A stretch of DNA of 64,000 nucleotides from Lumbricus terrestris. Its lineage: Eukaryota; Annelida; Clitellata; Crassiclitellata; Lumbricidae. The first letter of the stretch is position 1; each line of letters starts with the position of its first letter. Positions 23,901-35,100 of this stretch are shown in pieces. A model generated the notes under the pieces. It saw only the letters and a list, made by a program, of their open reading frames with translations, was not told the DNA's origin and searched no databases. The stretch is from positions 27,354,900-27,418,899 of the forward strand of contig OX457041.1 of assembly GCA_949752735.1 (NCBI GenBank), in the 5' to 3' direction. The position numbers were made by a program, and so were the translations under genes.

Positions 23901-24757
23901 CTTTCATTTGACTTTTCCTCTTCTCCTTCTTCCACTTCTCTTCTCCGACTCTGTGCTCTTGTAGTCACATTCGCTTGCAATTCTCCTTGCAATACACTCA
24001 CTGGTGGAACCTCTTTCAGTTCTGCGATTATCTCTGGATGCAGCAAGAACTTTTCTTTGTTATCTTTGCACAAGACTGCCGGAATGCTGGCACACACCAA
24101 GGTTAAATATGGTGCGATATTTACTCCCTTGTCTTTCAGATCTCCTCCTTCGTTATGACAACTCATCCGCACTTCGATTTTCACCAACTTAGCTGGAATG
24201 GGTTCTCCAGCCACACATTGCAAATGTACTCTACCAATTTCTTCCACTGTCGCTCCTTTCAACAATTCCTCATTGATTACTGGAATCTCAGTACCAGAGT
24301 CAATCAGCGCTTTGACTTGCACAGGCTGACAACTGTCATCATTTCCACGTATCTCTACATTGACATGCTGTAGTAATGACTTCTTTGTACGTTGACACTC
24401 ATCTTTGCTTTCAGTTTCTCGACCAGTATCTTTGATGGGAGCAGAATTTACTATTTCTCTCTGTATAGCAAATTGAGGCGTGCACTTCATTACTGACTTC
24501 ACTTCCGTTTCGCGGTTGTCTTGTTCTTCCGGCTGATTCGGTGCATTCATTACTTGGATCTGATTTACTCTGAGATTTTCTGCACTTCGAGTAAATCTAT
24601 TTCTCAGATTTGTCATTCTTGGTGGTACTCGACAATCCTTTATCAGATGTTTGTCTGACTGACAATTATGGCAACGTTTCTTACCAATCCCTCTCTGTTC
24701 AGTGCTCTCCCGCCTGTAATTGTACGCTGCATTGTTTTCTCTTTGGCGTCCCATCAC
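20957..24757 (-). pseudogene. Pol polyprotein with protease-integrase-RT-RNase H order, two in-frame TGA stops
   Basis: The first 1,065 codons (24757 to 21560) hold a zinc knuckle CX2CX4HX4C (29-42), an aspartic protease site LIDSG (151-155), an integrase zinc finger (H419, H426, C456, C459), a D,D35E core (D489, D549, E585), a GPY/F-like module KLISRWHGPCTVL (721-733), then reverse transcriptase with VMDCRSAYW (937-945), VPFGM and YVDD (1000-1003). A TGA at 21560-21562 is followed in the same frame by RNase H (start 21553; YCDSSDFAVG). A second TGA at about 21194-21199 sits where a Trp is expected before ATIEKEAYAI. The frame then continues with TDHNPLVYL and VVADCLSRL to 20957. Pol overlaps the gag stop (ATGA) in another frame, so reinitiation or frameshifting would be needed for expression. 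This copy should not make full-length Pol without read-through. Confidence 0.93.
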
Positions 24758-26550
24758 TGGAATTCGACTGTATATTTGTCTGTCACCCGTTGCTTCTCTT
24801 CTATCTTGACTAAACTGTCTTCCAGGAGCACCATCCTTGCTTCATTACTTCTGGCTTGGTTTCCTGTTTCTTTGTTATTACTATTCCACCTGGGTTGCTT
24901 CGAACTATTACCCCATGCTTCATATTTCGGTTTGTCTTGAAACATTAGACCAATTCGATTGTTCACGTGTATGTCTGCGAGTTCTGCAACATTACTAGCT
25001 TCGAAGCATTCAGTACCCTCTTTTGCTAGTACGAACTGTAGTGGACCCGGTGGTAGACATTCTTTCAACTTATCCGCCACCAACAGATCAAATAACTTCT
25101 CATAGTCTTTGCCCACTCGTCTACTTCTGACATAATAGTTCAACAGATTCTTCAATCTTGCTGTAAACATAGTGTATGTCTCTTCTGCCGTTTTCTTCGC
25201 TTCTCCAAATCGTGATCGATATTCTCTCGCTGTCAATTTGAATTCTTTTAGTAAATGTTCTTTCACTATGTCGTAATCGTCTAGATCATCAAAAGACAAT
25301 CGGTTCAACACCGTTCTCGCTCTTGGCGTCATTAGTGGCAACAGCAATTTGACCCAAAACTGCTTTTCCACCGTAAAACTGTTGAATGCATTCTCAACTG
25401 TCTCAAAATATAATGGCACCTCCATCATATCATACGGCATCTTTGGTAACACGTGTTTCATTGCATCACCTATCTTTTTAATCTTGGACACCATTGTCTC
25501 ACTTTCTCGAATCCTGTTTCGTTCTGACTCTTCACGGCTTCTTCTTTCGTCTTCATTTCGTTCCCTCAGTCTATTTTGATCTTCTACCCTACGCAGTTCT
25601 TCTTGTTCTATCTTTTGCTGCAACAATTCTAACTGCTTTCTGCGTTCCTCCTTTTCTATAGCCATTTCTCGGAGCTGAGCTTCCTTCAAAGCGAGTTTTT
25701 TTTGTTCCAATTGTACTTGTTCTTCCCTTTCTCTTTCCGCTGTTTCCAAACTTTCTTTCTCCATTTTCAATTCTTCCTGTCGAATCTCTTCGGCTCTTTC
25801 CAATTCTACCAAACGCATGGCTTCTTTGTCTTCCTCGCGAGCCTTTTGCTCTTCAATCTGCTGTTTTCGTATTTCTTCATCACTTTTCCTTGCTCTCTCG
25901 TATTCTATCATTAGTTCCATCCTTCTTTGTTCTGCTTCGTCACGATCTCTTTTCAGTTGTTCTAACTGAAGCTGGAACTGCTGCTTCTGTATCTCTATCT
26001 CTTCTTGCCTCAACCTTTCTGCTTTTTCCACTCTTTCTTTATCTTCTCGTCTCCGTTGCTCCTCTTTCTCTTTATCTTCTCGTCTCCGTTGCTCCTCTTT
26101 CTCTTCTCGTCTCCGTTGCTCCTCTTTCTCTTTATCTTCTCGTCTCCGTTGCTCCTCTTTCTCTTCTTGTTTCCGTTCTTTATCCTCTTGTCTCCGCTGC
26201 TCCTCTTTCTCTTTATCCTCTCGTCTCCGTTGTTCTTCTTTCTCTTTCTCCTCTTGTCTCCGTTGTTCTTCTTTCTCTTTCTCCTCTTGTCTCCGTTGTT
26301 CCTCCCTCATCATCATAAATTGCATCAACGCCTCCATAGACATAGCCTGTGGTTTCTCCTCAACACCACCTATTGCGCCTTTCTCTTCAGCTTCCTTTAG
26401 CCACACCTCTGCTAGGGCTCTCATCAAATTTTCCCTTGACATCTCTTCGATTTCTTCCACGTCTAGACCGGCTTCGATTAATAATTTTATTATTCGATCA
26501 GAAGACATCTTCTTTATACTAGCTTGCTTTTGTTCCGTGAGTTTCTCCAT
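24754..26550 (-). CDS. gag: Gag-like protein with long charged coiled coil
   Basis: 598 residues. The N-terminal 60 residues form a small helical region. About 75-350 are extremely Glu/Arg/Lys/Gln-rich and partly tandemly repeated (EEQRRREDKEK-type units of about 11-13 residues, 26030-26300), predicted to be a long coiled coil. The C-terminal part (about 360-560) looks like a retrotransposon capsid: MPYDMMEVPLYFETVENAF, LLLPLMTPRARTVLNRL, and EEFKLT-type helices ending near the pol start. The zinc knuckle lies in pol, not gag. The stop overlaps the pol start (ATGA). Intact, unlike pol. Confidence 0.85.
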   Translation of the reverse strand: MEKLTEQKQASIKKMSSDRIIKLLIEAGLDVEEIEEMSRENLMRALAEVWLKEAEEKGAIGGVEEKPQAMSMEALMQFMMMREEQRRQEEKEKEEQRRQEEKEKEEQRRREDKEKEEQRRQEDKERKQEEKEEQRRREDKEKEEQRRREEKEEQRRREDKEKEEQRRREDKERVEKAERLRQEEIEIQKQQFQLQLEQLKRDRDEAEQRRMELMIEYERARKSDEEIRKQQIEEQKAREEDKEAMRLVELERAEEIRQEELKMEKESLETAEREREEQVQLEQKKLALKEAQLREMAIEKEERRKQLELLQQKIEQEELRRVEDQNRLRERNEDERRSREESERNRIRESETMVSKIKKIGDAMKHVLPKMPYDMMEVPLYFETVENAFNSFTVEKQFWVKLLLPLMTPRARTVLNRLSFDDLDDYDIVKEHLLKEFKLTAREYRSRFGEAKKTAEETYTMFTARLKNLLNYYVRSRRVGKDYEKLFDLLVADKLKECLPPGPLQFVLAKEGTECFEASNVAELADIHVNNRIGLMFQDKPKYEAWGNSSKQPRWNSNNKETGNQARSNEARMVLLEDSLVKIEEKQRVTDKYTVEFQ

Positions 26551-26953
26551 CTTACTTTCTTACTTCAACTGATTTGCGTGAAGAAAATCGAGAGAGTGGC
26601 TATGCTTTCTGCAATTGGTTGACTGTAATTTCAATTACTTGTTTATTCAAGGAGCGAGTTTTGTATACCTCTCTCTGGCGTTGTGTTGTCGTAGTGTCGT
26701 TCGTATGCCCGTTGTATCTTCTCACCAGTTGTTCGGATGCTTGGACTGCTTCTCCGGTTGTTCAGATGCTCACTCTCCTTCTCCCGTGTGGTCGGCGTCT
26801 CGTAAGGCTTCAAAATCCACTGTCCGTAGCTTGGATACGACTATCCCAACGTTCGTTGCTTGACTTCGCAATTCACCGTTCGTAAACCTGGATACAATAT
26901 CCCGACGTCCGTTGCTTGACTTCGTATTCCACCGTCCGTTGCCTGAACTCGAT

Positions 26954-26973
26954 ATCCCACCGCTGTCACCAAA
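26954..26973 (-). promoter_or_regulatory. Primer-binding site
   Basis: On the element strand the base run after the 5' LTR reads TTTGGTGACAGCGGTGGGAT. TGG begins two bases inside the LTR boundary, as expected for pairing with a tRNA 3' CCA end. The tRNA is not identified. Confidence 0.6.
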
Positions 26974-27569
26974 TGTCAGGTTCCACAATCACTGACGATT
27001 TCTCCAGTCTCTTCTTACTGTTCTGTAGCGCAGCCTAGCCCTAACCTATTCCCTGTATGACGGTATCTAAGGCTAGTGTATAAGTTTCTAAAGTTCTTAA
27101 CTTGTTCACTTACAACCAAGATCTGTTTCTTGTATTTTCTTCTCCGTTTTAATATTCGCAAATACCACAACAATGCATCAACGACGACAAGCGATTCAAT
27201 TCTGTGACAGCAACGCAACCTTAATATCTTACTGCTCTCTAAAGTTTTCAACACACACTCCACTGTTCTCTAAAACGTCTTACCTTACTAGCACTCCTTC
27301 AACAACTTATCTCACTGTCTGGGCGTACACTCTTCCCCCTGCCGCTCTGTCCTTCTCTCTGCCTCTCTCCGTCTGTCTGTCTGTCTGTCTGTCTGTTTCT
27401 CTCTCTCGCGCTCTCCGGCGACGGTCGGCCGAGCCGCGCCAACTTTCCCGCCAGTCTGCCACCTGCAAGTCTGTCTGTCCGTACGCTTAACAATTAGCTG
27501 ACCTTGAGCTGGTCTATTCGTACGCTCACCCCTTAGCTGACCACATACACTATACAAAATTAGCTCACA
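26974..27569 (-). repeat. 5' LTR of the Gmr1-like element
   Basis: 596 bases, nearly identical to the LTR at 20239-20843. It is shorter through fewer GTCT units and lacks a GCCTA-type insertion near its TGTGAGC end. Transcription would run leftward from here. Confidence 0.95.
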
Positions 27570-27574
27570 CATGT

Positions 27575-28060
27575 CTTAAACCTTCTCAACATTTATGACT
27601 ACATCTAGACACAAGTAAACATGCAAATTATTCGATAGCAAACAACTCTGGGCGTGGCCAGAATCAAGCTCCGCAGTAGTAGAATTGTTATAATAGGCTA
27701 GGCCTACACATCAAAATGCACACATGCATGGATAATTATGATTGGTAAATTTGGGCAAAATTGAAGGAAAGACTAAAAAGGTTGTCTGAAAATTTTGCCG
27801 ATGAAGATATCATCGGCGACCCAGCCTCCGCTAAAAATGTTCGGCCAAAACGGACCCCCACCCCGCCCCCAGAAATTCGAATTCCCCCATCCCAAGCAGA
27901 GGACTAGAATAAACACTGATCATTGTAACCTACACCGTCGTGTGAAGCTGTCTGTAAAATGTCTACATTTAATTTCTATGTCTCGAGTAGTACGGTAGTA
28001 GCCTAATAGCAGCAGCAGCTGTTGTTTTTATAATGGAAATATCAACAGTTTACTAATACT
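27575..28060. other. Intergenic DNA with interspersed repeat copy B
   Basis: 27785-27900 matches 10455-10600 (GAAAATTTTGCCGAT, CGGCCAAAA, C-rich tail). No gene seen. Confidence 0.5.
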
Positions 28061-28308
28061 TTTTTCGTTTATTCAACAATCCGGTTGACAGACCGCAACC
28101 GGTTACAGTGTACAATTATGTAGTTGAAACAATTTACAGGAACTCAGATTACAGAATACATAAATCTTTAAATCTTAACTATACCAACTGAACAGACAGC
28201 CTGCAATACATGGCGCCAATAGCAGCCTACAAAGCATATCCGCCCAACGGGGGTTCGAACTCACTACCTCCCGCACTCTTGGCCAGCGTTATCCATTACA
28301 GGGCCCCT
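28061..28308 (-). mobile_element. tRNA-derived SINE, family 2 (minus strand)
   Basis: Reverse complement of the element at 38261-38522. It has B box GGTTCGAACTCACTACC-type sequence (plus strand GGGGGTTCGAACTC), body CTGTCTGTTCAGTTGGTATAG, and end GGTTGCGGTCTGTCAACCGG, with a GATTGTTGAATAAACGAAAA tail. Internally diverged. Confidence 0.75.
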
Positions 28309-28679
28309 GTAGTAACATCAATCTGTAGTAGTAATAGCAGCACAGTATTAGTAGTTCCATCAAACGACTCTGCTGCGTCTTAAAAACAGCAATGAACGTC
28401 AACCTCCTCCTTTGCCCAGAACAATATATAGGCCTATAATAGGCGGTCTATTATAGACCTGTAGATCTATTGAGTCTCTTGGCCTTCCCCATTGCTTGTG
28501 CGAGGTTGTGAAAGTTCACTATAGTTGTTTCCATCCGTAATACAAGTTAATTTGGGAAACGTTTCTGCAAAATATTTGACGGTGTAGTTTATGTCAATTA
28601 GTCAATTAGATCCGATATATCATTTATCTAACTTTTCTGATCTCCGTTGGGTCTCATTTTCAGCGTCAGCTGCAATTCG
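28309..28679. other. Intergenic DNA, nothing recognised
   Basis: No gene, RNA gene or repeat boundary could be supported. Confidence 0.4.
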
Positions 28680-28978
28680 AGTTCATCTTGATTTTCTTCT
28701 TGTTCTTCTTGTGTTCTTCCTCTTCCGCTTCTTTCTATTTCTCCATATCTTCTTCTTCCTCTTCTGCTTCTTGTTGCTGTTCTTGTTCTTCTTCTTGTTC
28801 TTCTTCTTGTTCTTCTCGTTCTCATCCTTCTTGTTATTCTCTTCCTCCTCTTCTTTCTTTTGTCCTTCCTGCTCTTGTTCCTATTCCATTTCTTACACTT
28901 CTTGTTCTTTGTTCTTCCTCTCCTTCTTCCTTTTCTCCTTCCTATTCCATTTCTTCTTCTTCTTGCTTCGCAGACGTT
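28680..28978. repeat. TTC/CTT pyrimidine-rich low-complexity tract
   Basis: Degenerate CTTCTTGTTCTTCTT repeats on the plus strand. The Arg/Lys-rich or Phe/Ser-rich frames in it are artefacts. Confidence 0.85.
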
Positions 28979-29284
28979 GGATTCTTGCATTAGGCTCGCG
29001 TATTCTGTGTAAATTACTACAGAAGTTGTTCACTCAGGAAATTCGAATCTGCACACCTGGTATGTTAAGGCAGTGGTAGTGGTAAATTGTAGCTGCCTAT
29101 GGTGGTAGCAATAAATGATGGTCGTGCACATATTGCACAGATGTCGTTGGTCGTTCTGCATATAAGATGTTGTTCAAGATCACCTGCACAACGACAGAAT
29201 TCATGTAGGTCGATTATTTTCTATTTCTGCACTGCCCATCTAGCGAATGCTGCAAGACTTAATGCTCGCTCTCGATGAAAGGAT

Positions 29285-29603
29285 GCTACTAGGCCTACTA
29301 ATAGGGGGGCTAAGGGGGCTAAGCCCCCATAAAAAAGGCCATCCATTTTTTCCCATGTAAAAATATTTGCACGATTAACCCCCTTTAGCCCCCCCCAAAT
29401 AACCGTCAAGGTGCGCACGAGGTTTGGCAGACAGTTTGGCGGATTACGAAAAAGACCGTTTTCGAAGATTTCGATCAAATGACTAAAAAAAGGTCGTCCA
29501 AAGTTTTCACGGCGGAAATGGAATTTTTTTAAAAATTTCTTCGGACGGAAATTTTTCCCGAAAATCCAGCCCCCCAAACGAAAATCCTGGCGCCGCCACT
29601 GAC
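29285..29603. mobile_element. MITE fragment ending CTGGCGCCGCCACTG
   Basis: The right end AAAATCCTGGCGCCGCCACTG and the left AGGGGGGCTAAGGGGGCTAAGCCCCC resemble the CAGTGGCG MITE family, but the left terminus is missing or diverged and no target duplication is visible. Confidence 0.5.
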
Positions 29604-29969
<366 letters not shown>

Positions 29970-30190
29970 GCGGGCGCGGTGGTCTAGTGGTGGCGTCGTT
30001 GCCTTGAAGCCGGAAGGTTCGAGGTTCGAATCCACCTCAAGTCGCCGCGTAGGGACCTTGGGCAAGTCCTTCACTCGCAATTGCTCAGCGCTTCGGCGTG
30101 AAACTCCGATCCAGTGTCCGCTCTGCAGTCGGGAGCGCCTCTGAGTAGAGTGCTTGAAGGGGCGCTATAACAAGTGCACATACAAACAAA
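29970..30190 (+). mobile_element. tRNA-derived SINE, family 1 (plus strand)
   Basis: A box TGGTCTAGTGGTGGCG and B box GGTTCGAATCC are 40 bases apart, as in a tRNA gene, but the acceptor stem is not completed, so it is a SINE and not a tRNA gene. The body is CGCCGCGTAGGGACCTTGGG. The 3' end GGGAGCGCCTCTGAGTAGAG...GGGGCGCTATAACAAG matches the 3' end of the LINE fragments in this window. Inserted within the (CTA)n repeat. Confidence 0.85.
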
Positions 30191-30204
30191 CTACTACTAC
30201 TACT

Positions 30205-30243
<39 letters not shown>

Positions 30244-30265
30244 GCTACTACTACTATTACTACTA

Positions 30266-30296
<31 letters not shown>

Positions 30297-30307
30297 CACT
30301 ACCACTA
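30191..30307. repeat. (CTA)n microsatellite, right part
   Basis: Continuation of the trinucleotide array after the SINE. Confidence 0.9.
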
Positions 30308-31057
30308 AATAAATGCTACCACTTACTATAGCTATAGGCTATATTACTTCGTCTACGTCTACTCCTATTACTTTCTTCCACAGATTCGTTGTCCCAAAGG
30401 CAACAAATTACAAAGTTGCAATTTAAAATCAGGATAGGCTAATGAAAAATCGCCAATTGACTAAGAGGCTAAAGAGTGAATTAAAGATTATTAAAACATA
30501 ATAGGAAAAGAAAATGATTCCTTGTCTAACAACGCCGTAATGCACCATAGGTAGCCAGCAAACCAAGTAGGCCTAGTCCCAAGACTGGTTACAGGATGAG
30601 GGCGACACTGATCACCTTTGCAATGGATGTGCCGTTAAGCAGAAACAAGCCTTATACGTCATTATATATCCTAAGGTATGTAACTATGCATGTCGCTCTA
30701 GTAGCCTCTAGGACTAGACTCATTGGACTCACGTGCCAGACATCGTATTTACCTGCAGGACAGTCTGCATGTGGCTATAGAACGATTCGCTGGCAAGCGC
30801 GCCTGCAGCAAAGATAACGTCGCTTAAAATGCTCTTACAGGCGCGCTACCGCGTAGGCCTAGTTGGCAAGGCCTTTGACCCTTGCGTAGGCTAACAGGTC
30901 TTCAGCACACGGCGTACTGCATAGGAGGACTCTGGCATTATTATGTACAGGATGTAAATATTAATGGATCGAGACCAGTCGTTAAACTGGTGCCAGCGTT
31001 CAGTTTTTAAGATATTCCAGTGTCTCAACTAGCTTGTATATGTGGACCTGTTTTGAA
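30308..31057 (+). other. Region upstream of the receptor gene
   Basis: 750 bases with no recognisable frame. The promoter and any 5' untranslated exon of the receptor probably lie here or further left. I see no convincing TATA box or initiator. Confidence 0.35.
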
Positions 31058-31115
31058 ATGCATCTTGCCGGACTTCTGCTTGGCTTTAGCTTCTGCGTCA
31101 CGGTCCATTGCCAAG
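31058..31115 (+). CDS. Receptor exon 1: signal peptide
   Basis: Encodes [19 protein letters not shown], a typical signal peptide. Ends in phase 1 before GTAAAT. The first ATG of the hydrophobic stretch is taken as the start. Confidence 0.75.
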
Positions 31116-32128
31116 GTAAATACTTTTTCATTATAGACGCTTGGTAGGCTGGCAGTCCAATTACGATCTACCGGCGACCACCTTTGGTTTATCTGTCATC
31201 GCCAATTCTGGACTTCGGCTGCATCAGTTTCAGTGCTCTAATTGCATTATATAGTTAGGTATAATATAATATTTGTTGATATATAGTATCAGTCATAAAT
31301 AGGTTTGCTTCGGGGAATTTTGTCAAACGTCGTGTAGTAGTGGACCTGGATTTGAAACGACAATCTGATCATGCAACACAATAACTTCTGTAGCGCTTGA
31401 ATAATGAAGCAGTTAGTCATTCAAGGTTTCGCTTCCCAAAAGAACTTGTGTGACACATAGGTTGTCATTAATTTTCTCAAAGCCAGCCTTTTTCATCCCT
31501 GGTTGCATTACACACTGGGATCACCTCTACACGGTTCACCCTACTAGAGGCACTCTATGACTGTTTGAATACAGTATGCGATACAATTGGAGCATTTGAT
31601 GATTCCAGCAGTTTGGTGGTATCATTATATATGTAGGCTATCTCAGCTTTTGAGTTATGATATCTCCAGTGCCTAAAGTGTGGAAAAAGAAGTGCCTGGA
31701 CGCCCTTTACCTCTCCAAAAGAAGTGCCTGGACGCCCCTTACCTTTGTAGTCTATACTCGCAAATAAGTGGCTGGACGGCGTTCTGATTTTAAAACAGGT
31801 GCATGGACGCCGTCCATGACCGTCCAGGCACACTTTAAGCCCTGGATATCTCACTTTTGAGTTATTATATCTCACTTTTGAGTTATGATATCTCACTTTT
31901 GAGTTATGATATCTCACTTTTGAGTTATGCTCTCACACTTTTGAGTTATGCCATCACACTTTAGAGGTGTGCTGTCACACTTCTACTTGTGAGTTACAGT
32001 ATCTAGCTTGCTGAGCAGAATAGGAAAATTATAGTGTGGTGTAAAAGGTAACATGCATAAACAGGCGTTCTCAATTTAGAATACCGATTCACAAATCTAT
32101 ATAAATAAAGAGAAGATTCTGTAACGTG

Positions 32129-32160
<32 letters not shown>

Positions 32161-35100
32161 CGGGATGCATTTCCACAGTTTTTGAGCTTTTCACTCCAAA
32201 CCTTCACTACTGTGTAGGTCTCGGCAGGAGACACAAAGTCGAGGGGTTGGCGATTCTCTGCCACCATGGGGGTCAGGATGGGGAGCGAAACCCCCAAATT
32301 TTTTTTCAAAAAACGCAGCCATTTATATGATTTTTTTAACCCAGATAGAGGGCCATCAGAACCACCCGGATCAGTGGTTGGCGAATCTCTACCACCAAGA
32401 GGGCCAGGGTGGGGGCCGAAAACACTGAGACGGCAGTTTCTTAAACACCTTTTTAAACGCTTGCATGGTCATTATATAAAAGGCCAGCGCAAATGATGTA
32501 TTTTTCACGAAGATCCTCACGGGTGGCGTACTGGTGCAGGTCGGTGTGGTGGGATGAGGTGGGGGAGAGGGTGGGGGTGGGGGTGGGGTGGGGGGAGGGT
32601 TGGGTGGAGAGAAGGAGAGGGGAGGGGATGAGGTGAGGGGGAATTTTCCCCGAAACCCAAATTTCACGGGTGGCGTACCTGAGGAGGTCGGAGTGCAGCG
32701 GGGCGTTGTGGGGTGGGGGATGGTGGGGTGGGGAGGCGAAGGTAGGGGTGGATCGGTGGGGTGGGTGGGTGGGGAGAGGGTGGGGGAGGGTTGTGTTGGG
32801 GTGAGAGGGGTGGGGGTCAGGGGGAATTTTTCCCGAAAACCCTAATTTCACGGGTGGCGTGCCTGTGGAGGTCGGAGTGCGGTGGGGCGTTGTGGGGTGG
32901 AGGATGGTGGGGTGGGGAGGCGAAGGTAGGGGTGGGTCGGTTTGGTGGGGTGGGGTGGGGAGGGTTGGGTGCGGGTGGGGAGGGTTGGGTGCGGGTGAGA
33001 GGGATGGGGTCAGGGGGAATTTTTCCCGAAAACCGTAATTTCACGGGTGGCGTACCGGTGGAGGTCGGAGTGCTGTGGGGTGTTGTGGGGTGGGGGTTGA
33101 AGGGGTGGGGCGTGGTGTGGTGGGGCTGAGGCCGGGTCGAATCCTAAATTTCCCGGGCAACGCCGGGTACCCCAGCTAGTAATATATAATTGTTAGTTTA
33201 TATATTTATGCAATAATTATAAGTATTGTTATGCAATATATTGAAAAATATGTTGTACTATGTATGTTTGCATGTGTGTATAATATGTAGGAAATGTTAC
33301 AATGTATGGAAATGTGAACAAGTTGTTTGATCTTTTTCCCAGGTTCAGCTGGTCATGCAACAAAACCTCCAGTAATCGTTGAACCTAAGACACCTGAATT
33401 GATCTTGACATCTGGTGATGCACTGGTCATTGTCTGCAATGGAGCGGCTCCACTGTCATGGACCTATCCAGTCTTTCCCAAGGTTACCACAGATTATGCT
33501 TTGATTTTATGGATAGAATTATTCTGGAACTGTATGATGATGAGGATAACTGAGTATATAATATGACAACCAATACTAAAAGTTGTCTGTAGATTTCCTG
33601 CAGAAGAGACTCAAATTTGAGTTGGATCTGACCAACTCATGATAGGCTACACTACTCATTCATGATTTTGTCTTCATTGAGTATCAGTAAATACTGGTGG
33701 TAGTAAATTGTATTGTATTGTATCTATAAATTTGTATAGCACCTCTCACAGGGCACACAGTGGGTAATCAGAGGCGTCTTCCCAGTGTGAGCGACTAAGA
33801 GAGAGGAAAAAGTGGTACTGCAATGTTCAGCAACGAAAGGCAATTTGTCCACCAGTTAATAAGGATGAACGGATCAAAGTAGAAAGCTATTATAGTTCCA
33901 CGTGGTGGCAGTGGTGGAAGCGGTTGTGGTATGGAGTAATAATCATGGTGGTTGATTGTAATGGTAAAAATGCCATGGTAGTCATGATAGTGACTTGTGG
34001 CAGCTGAGATGCTTACCATGTTGATCGTCATGGTAGTGACCACTGACCACGATGGTGATCGTAATGGTTATCATGATCTGGATCATAGTGATGATCATGG
34101 CTGCCATAATGGTCGTGATAGTGATGGTTATTCAGAGTAGTAAATGGTATATCACTGATTAAATGCATGATGGTTGTGGTGGTGCATGAAAGTATTAGTA
34201 TAATGTGATAGCTGTGGTCTATAATAATAATGATGATGCTGATTAAACTTTAAATTGATCATTATTGAAACAACCATATTCTTAGCTTTCAGTGGGTTTG
34301 AGTTAATCATATTTAATTAATTTAAATAGCCTAATTGTCCAATTGATGTGTCTATAAATACAGTGTATCTTGGACCTCAATGTTATAATTAGATTAACAT
34401 GTCTGGCTGAATGCTAACAGTAGGCCTACTTGAACTTGAATGGCAGTCTGGAATTTATATAATGTGTGTGTGTGTATTTAAACCATGAGACACCACAACT
34501 AGGTAGGCCTACAAATAGGGGAAAAGGTAAAAGTACGAGAGGTAAACAGTATTAAGTCCATTACTTCTCTTCAGGTGATGTTATGTCCTCATTTATAATC
34601 TATCTAGTTTAGTCTTGATCTGCCTTTGTTTCATTTTCATTCGAATCCTGTACGTGGTGACCCGTCAAAAGCGCGCATGGCAAAGCGCGCAGACAAATGC
34701 GCGCAGACAAATGCGCGCAGTGACAAAAGTGCACACGACAAATGCGCGCAGACAAATGCACGCAAGAAGAACAAATAAACCAAAATATTGTTCTTATAAG
34801 TGGATCGTTTTGACTTGCCGGAGAAAATAATGAAAGACTTCGATGAGATAATAAACAATATCAAGTACAGACTACATCAAACAACTTACATGTGGGGCTA
34901 AAATTATGCGAAGTCATAGACTCAAGACAGAGAGTGTATGAAGCATTTATGAAACATTCTAAGGCGAGAATTCACCGAAGATTGGAATTCATTTGGAATG
35001 AGCTCGGAATAATGTGTAATTAGACGTTAATTGGACAATATTTTTGTTTAAATTACATGTTCCTGTTCTATTGTAGCTGGCTGTGTTATGGCGCCATAGA

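Larger units (their letters stand above)
20234..27574 (-). mobile_element. Complete Gmr1-like LTR retrotransposon
   Basis: Two LTRs (20239-20843 and 26974-27569), each TG...CA on the element strand, enclose gag and pol on the minus strand. The 5-bp CATGT is duplicated at 20234-20238 and 27570-27574. The two LTRs differ only in a GTCT microsatellite, one small indel near the 5' end and about one substitution, so the insertion is young. Pol order is protease, integrase, reverse transcriptase, RNase H. This is the Gmr1-type rearrangement within Ty3/gypsy-like elements, described from deuterostomes. Two in-frame TGA codons interrupt pol in this copy. Confidence 0.95.

Noticed and set aside
29970..30045. 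Possible tRNA gene
   Set aside because: A and B boxes are present, but acceptor and anticodon stems do not close and a SINE body follows.
32389..33129. Pro-rich and Gly-rich frames
   Set aside because: Artefacts of the G-rich repeats inside the Helitron.
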